6,852 bases of DNA from Rubrobacter sp. (GTDB lineage Bacteria > Actinomycetota > Rubrobacteria > Rubrobacterales > Rubrobacteraceae): positions 7,529 to 14,380 of the forward strand of contig JADDPY010000651.1 in NCBI GenBank assembly GCA_016781635.1, in the 5' to 3' direction. Position 1 is the first letter of the stretch. Each line of letters opens with the position of its first letter. Shown here piece by piece: positions 4,906 through 6,852 of the stretch. A model generated the notes under the pieces. That model was not told the DNA's origin and did not search any database. It saw nothing but the letters and a program-made list of their open reading frames with translations. The position numbers and the translations under genes were made by a program.

Positions 4906-5964
4906 ATGCAGTTCGGACATCCGCCTTTGAAGGCGATGGTGCTCGCGGCCGGGAAGGGGACCAGGCTCTTCCCCCTGACTGGCGAGATGCCCAAGCCGAT
5001 GGCCCCGGTGGTGGACACCCCGATCATCCAACACATCTTCGAGCTGCTCGCCCGCCACGGCGTCTCGGAGGCGCACGTCAACATCCACTACCTGGCCGAC
5101 GCCCTCCTGGCGGCCTACGGCGAGGAGCCCCGTTTGGACGGCATGACGGTGCGTCTAGCGCGCGAGGACGATCTGCTCGGCACTGCCGGAGGCGTAAAAC
5201 GGCTCGCGGGCCGTTTCGACGAGACCTTCGTGGTGGTTTCGGGGGACGCGCTCACGGACGTGAACCTGACGGAGCTTCTGGCGTTCCACAAGGAGAAGGG
5301 GGCGCTCGCGACCCTGGCGCTCAGGCGCGTCTACGATACCTCCGAGTTCGGGGTGGTGGAGCTCGACGGCAAAGACAACATCCTTGGGTTCCAGGAGAAG
5401 CCGGACCCGGGGGAGGCGATCAGCACCCTCGCCAACACCGGCATCTACGTCCTGGAGCCCGAGGCGCTGCAATACATCCCCGAGGGCACCTTCTTCGACT
5501 TCGCCAAGGACGTCTTCCCGCTTCTCCTGAAGGCCGGGGAGAAGTTCGTCGGGTACCAGGGTGATTTCTACTGGTCGGACATCGGGACGCTCGAAGCCTA
5601 CCGGCGGGCGCAGTTCGACGTGCTCTCCGGGAGGGTGCGGGTCCGGGTGCCGGGGGAGAAGCGGGACGATACGGTGTGGGTCGGGGAGCACGCCCAGATC
5701 CACCCGGGCGCGGACCTCTCCGGCTACGTCGTTGTGGGTAGGGATGCCGTGATCGGACGCGGCGTGACCCTCGCCGGCGACGTGACGGTCGGCACGGACT
5801 GCTGGGTGCGCCCGAACGCCACCATAAAAAGCAGCATCCTCCTGCCGGGGGCGTCGGTCGGAGACGGGGCTTACCTCGAGGACTGCATCGTCGGGCACGG
5901 CTACGACGTGAGGCCCGGCGAGACCATCAGGGGCGGGGCCCTGATCCGCCGGGCCACCAACTAG
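4906..5964 (+). CDS. NDP-sugar synthase (sugar-phosphate nucleotidyltransferase with beta-helix tail)
   Basis: Forms an NDP-sugar from a sugar 1-phosphate and an NTP, releasing pyrophosphate. From the ATG at 4906 it has 352 residues. The Rossmann-like N-terminal domain shows LAAGKGTRL (13-21) with Lys30 in MPKPM, VSGDALTD (111-118) with the metal-site Asp114, EKP (164-166), NTGIY (177-181) and WSDIGT (223-228) with the second metal-site Asp225. From about 255, hexapeptide-like repeats (VVVGRDAVIGRG, SSILLPGASVGDG) form a left-handed beta-helix. Length and layout fit mannose-1-phosphate guanylyltransferase of the actinobacterial ManB type, but glucose-1-phosphate uridylyl- or thymidylyl-transfer cannot be excluded, so I give no symbol. 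An upstream in-frame ATG at 4825 would overlap murB and add 27 residues without family character; AGGCGAG six nt before 4906 supports the shorter start. Confidence 0.9.
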   Translation: MQFGHPPLKAMVLAAGKGTRLFPLTGEMPKPMAPVVDTPIIQHIFELLARHGVSEAHVNIHYLADALLAAYGEEPRLDGMTVRLAREDDLLGTAGGVKRLAGRFDETFVVVSGDALTDVNLTELLAFHKEKGALATLALRRVYDTSEFGVVELDGKDNILGFQEKPDPGEAISTLANTGIYVLEPEALQYIPEGTFFDFAKDVFPLLLKAGEKFVGYQGDFYWSDIGTLEAYRRAQFDVLSGRVRVRVPGEKRDDTVWVGEHAQIHPGADLSGYVVVGRDAVIGRGVTLAGDVTVGTDCWVRPNATIKSSILLPGASVGDGAYLEDCIVGHGYDVRPGETIRGGALIRRATN

Positions 5965-5991
5965 CAGCTCCGCCACCCCGCAAACCTGCCC

Positions 5992-6687
5992 TCAAGCTTC
6001 GGGCGGCCTCACAAGCCTGTAGCCGAACCCACGAACGGTTTCTATAAGCTTGGGCTTATCGGTGTTGTCCCCGAGCTTCGTCCTGAGGCGCTGGACGTAG
6101 ACGTTGACGGTGCGCTCGTCTATGTACTCGTCCTCGCCCCAGACCTGACGCAGCAGGCTCCCCCTCGGAAAGACGCGCCCCGGGCTCTTGGCAAGGGTGT
6201 AGAGCAGCTTGAACTCGCGCGGGGAGAGCTTGACAGGCTGCCCATCCTTCTTCACCTCGACGAGGTCGGGATCTATCTCGAGGTCGCCGACGTACAGCCG
6301 ACCCGGAGCGTCGTCTTTGCCCTGCCCGTCCCTGCGGCGGAGAATCTGCTTTACCCTCGCCACGAGCTCGCGGGGATTAACCGGCGAGCGCATATAGTAG
6401 TCAGCACCCAGCTCGATCCCGATGATGCGGTCCATCGTGTCCTCGTCACGAAGGAGCGCAACCGTGTAGACGCCGGGCTTCTGCACCTTGCTGATCAACT
6501 GAAAGCCCCGCTCGTCGGGCAGCCGGTTGTCCACCACCGCGACCTCAAAGCTCTGACGATCGGCCATCTGCCGCGCTTGAGCCCCGGTACCGGCCGGGAT
6601 CACACGCCACCCCTCCCCCGAGAGCGCCCTCCTCAAGCGCATCCGCTCCTCATCGTCACCTATGACAAGCAAAATGGCCACACTCAC
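5992..6687 (-). CDS. OmpR/PhoB-family response regulator with degenerate receiver
   Basis: A two-domain DNA-binding regulator, 231 aa from GTG 6687. The receiver (about 1-120) keeps VVDNRLPDE with the phospho-acceptor Asp53 and an acidic cluster GDDEE (10-14). The switch Thr/Ser position is Leu79 (VALLRDED), and the invariant Lys of the KP motif is replaced by Ser101 in YMRSPV. The winged helix (about 129-228) is intact: LSPREFKLL (154-162), recognition helix TVNVYVQRLRTKLG (193-206), and the wing VRGFGYRL (218-225). GTG 6687 has GGGG five nt upstream and gives the usual family length; GTG 6681 is an alternative. A longer frame from TTG 6741 would run through a likely promoter. No histidine kinase is adjacent, so it is an orphan here. 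Its stop is only 27 bp from the convergent gene. Targets are unknown. Confidence 0.92.
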   Translation of the reverse strand: MSVAILLVIGDDEERMRLRRALSGEGWRVIPAGTGAQARQMADRQSFEVAVVDNRLPDERGFQLISKVQKPGVYTVALLRDEDTMDRIIGIELGADYYMRSPVNPRELVARVKQILRRRDGQGKDDAPGRLYVGDLEIDPDLVEVKKDGQPVKLSPREFKLLYTLAKSPGRVFPRGSLLRQVWGEDEYIDERTVNVYVQRLRTKLGDNTDKPKLIETVRGFGYRLVRPPEA

Positions 6688-6728
6688 CGTGTCCCCATCA
6701 CCCCGCTCCCGTACTCTGGCCGATAGCA

Positions 6729-6734
6729 AGTATA
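6729..6734 (-). promoter_or_regulatory. -10 box candidate for the response regulator gene
   Basis: TATACT (5 of 6) on the minus strand would place the transcript start near 6722 and a leader of about 35 nt before GTG 6687, including a GGTGATGGGG purine-rich stretch. The -35 position (AAGGCG) does not match. The box also argues against the TTG start at 6741. Confidence 0.4.
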
Positions 6735-6755
6735 CCCCCAAGAATCCCCAACGCC

Positions 6756-6784
6756 TTGAGTAAACCCACCTCCAGCGGTATCAT
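6756..6784 (+). promoter_or_regulatory. Promoter of the tRNA gene
   Basis: TTGAGT (6756-6761, 4 of 6), an exact 17-nt spacer, then TATCAT (6779-6784, 5 of 6). The start is expected near 6790-6792, about 26 nt before the tRNA. This is the best-formed housekeeping promoter in the window. Confidence 0.65.
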
Positions 6785-6788
6785 CCCA

Positions 6789-6810
6789 GAGCATGGGCCA
6801 ACCCGTGCTC
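6789..6810 (+). repeat. Hairpin in the tRNA 5' leader
   Basis: GAGCATGGG-CCAA-CCCGTGCTC makes a 9-bp stem with a single T-G pair and a 4-nt loop. It begins at the predicted transcript start and ends 6 nt before tRNA base 1, so the primary transcript would open with a stable hairpin ahead of the RNase P cut site. Confidence 0.6.
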
Positions 6811-6816
6811 ACATAA

Positions 6817-6852
6817 GCGCTCGTAGCTCAGTTGGATAGAGCGTCTGACTAC
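6817..6852 (+). tRNA. tRNA-Arg(ACG), 5' part only, cut by window edge
   Basis: The acceptor 5' strand is GCGCTCG, then T8-A9, a D arm with the perfect stem GCTC/GAGC and loop AGTTGGATA, G26, anticodon 5' stem TCTGA, C32, T33, then A34 and C35 as the last bases. An anticodon starting A-C in a bacterium means ACG, read as ICG for arginine after A34 deamination; the body also resembles known tRNA-Arg(ACG). The third anticodon base and the 3' half lie beyond the window, so the identity is inferred. Confidence 0.88.

Noticed and set aside
5155..5976. 273-codon minus-strand open frame opposite the nucleotidyltransferase
   Set aside because: Low-complexity Pro/Arg/Val/Asp-rich translation without any family feature; the plus strand carries all conserved motifs.
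5965..5991. Possible terminator in the 27-bp convergent gap
   Set aside because: No stem of useful length and no U-tract; nothing to report there.
6044..6059. Inverted repeat ATAAGC-TTGG-GCTTAT inside the response regulator gene, 80 bp past the convergent nucleotidyltransferase stop
   Set aside because: Could be a terminator for the convergent gene, but it lies in conserved coding sequence (DKPKLIE region) and has no U-tract, so coding constraint explains it.
6688..6741. TTG start that would lengthen the response regulator by 18 residues
   Set aside because: It has no Shine-Dalgarno, spans the likely -10 box and adds residues before the first receiver strand.
1..6852. Mobile elements, CRISPR arrays, toxin-antitoxin or defence genes
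   Set aside because: No transposase, integrase, terminal repeats, regularly spaced repeats or defence-family motifs. The NYN protein is nuclease-like but single and without a partner gene.

Overview
The window is GC-rich, densely packed chromosomal DNA. It most resembles an actinobacterium, and my best guess is a Rubrobacter-like lineage. This rests on composition, GTG starts, likely leaderless promoters and the look of the proteins; no rRNA is present to settle it. I see no mobile element, phage gene, CRISPR array or obvious recent transfer.

Layout, left to right. (1) Minus strand, 1-2427: a two-domain rhodanese-type sulfurtransferase, cut by the left edge a few residues before its probable end, lies 3 nt downstream of a CCA-adding tRNA nucleotidyltransferase/HD protein, so the two form a tight operon. 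The HD domain of the CCA enzyme carries an unusual four-cysteine zinc-ribbon-like insertion. (2) 2428-2691: a 264-bp gap with two candidate minus-strand promoters, a perfect 9-bp tandem repeat and a long inverted repeat. (3) 2692-3027, minus: a stand-alone STAS anti-anti-sigma factor of the SpoIIAA/RsbV type. (4) 3160-3762, plus: a LabA-like NYN-domain protein (putative RNase), divergent from the STAS gene, with a perfect palindrome over its start. (5) 3763-3946: a convergent gap containing four hairpins. (6) 3947-4858, minus: murB, outside any cell-wall cluster. (7) 4906-5964, plus: a sugar-phosphate nucleotidyltransferase with a left-handed beta-helix tail, sharing a very short divergent promoter region with murB. 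(8) 5992-6687, minus: an OmpR/PhoB-type response regulator with a degenerate receiver domain. (9) 6756-6852, plus: a promoter, a leader hairpin and the first 36 nt of a tRNA, almost certainly tRNA-Arg(ACG).

The gene set is mostly housekeeping (tRNA 3' end maturation, peptidoglycan precursor synthesis, nucleotide-sugar synthesis) mixed with orphan regulators (STAS protein, response regulator without a kinase). No single pathway ties the window together. MurB and the nucleotide-sugar enzyme are both envelope-precursor enzymes, and their shared promoter patch is the most plausible functional link. The most unusual features are the zinc-ribbon insertion in the CCA enzyme's HD domain, the loss of receiver switch residues in the response regulator, and a recurring promoter geometry that predicts leaderless mRNAs. 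I found nothing I can defend as an entirely new system.
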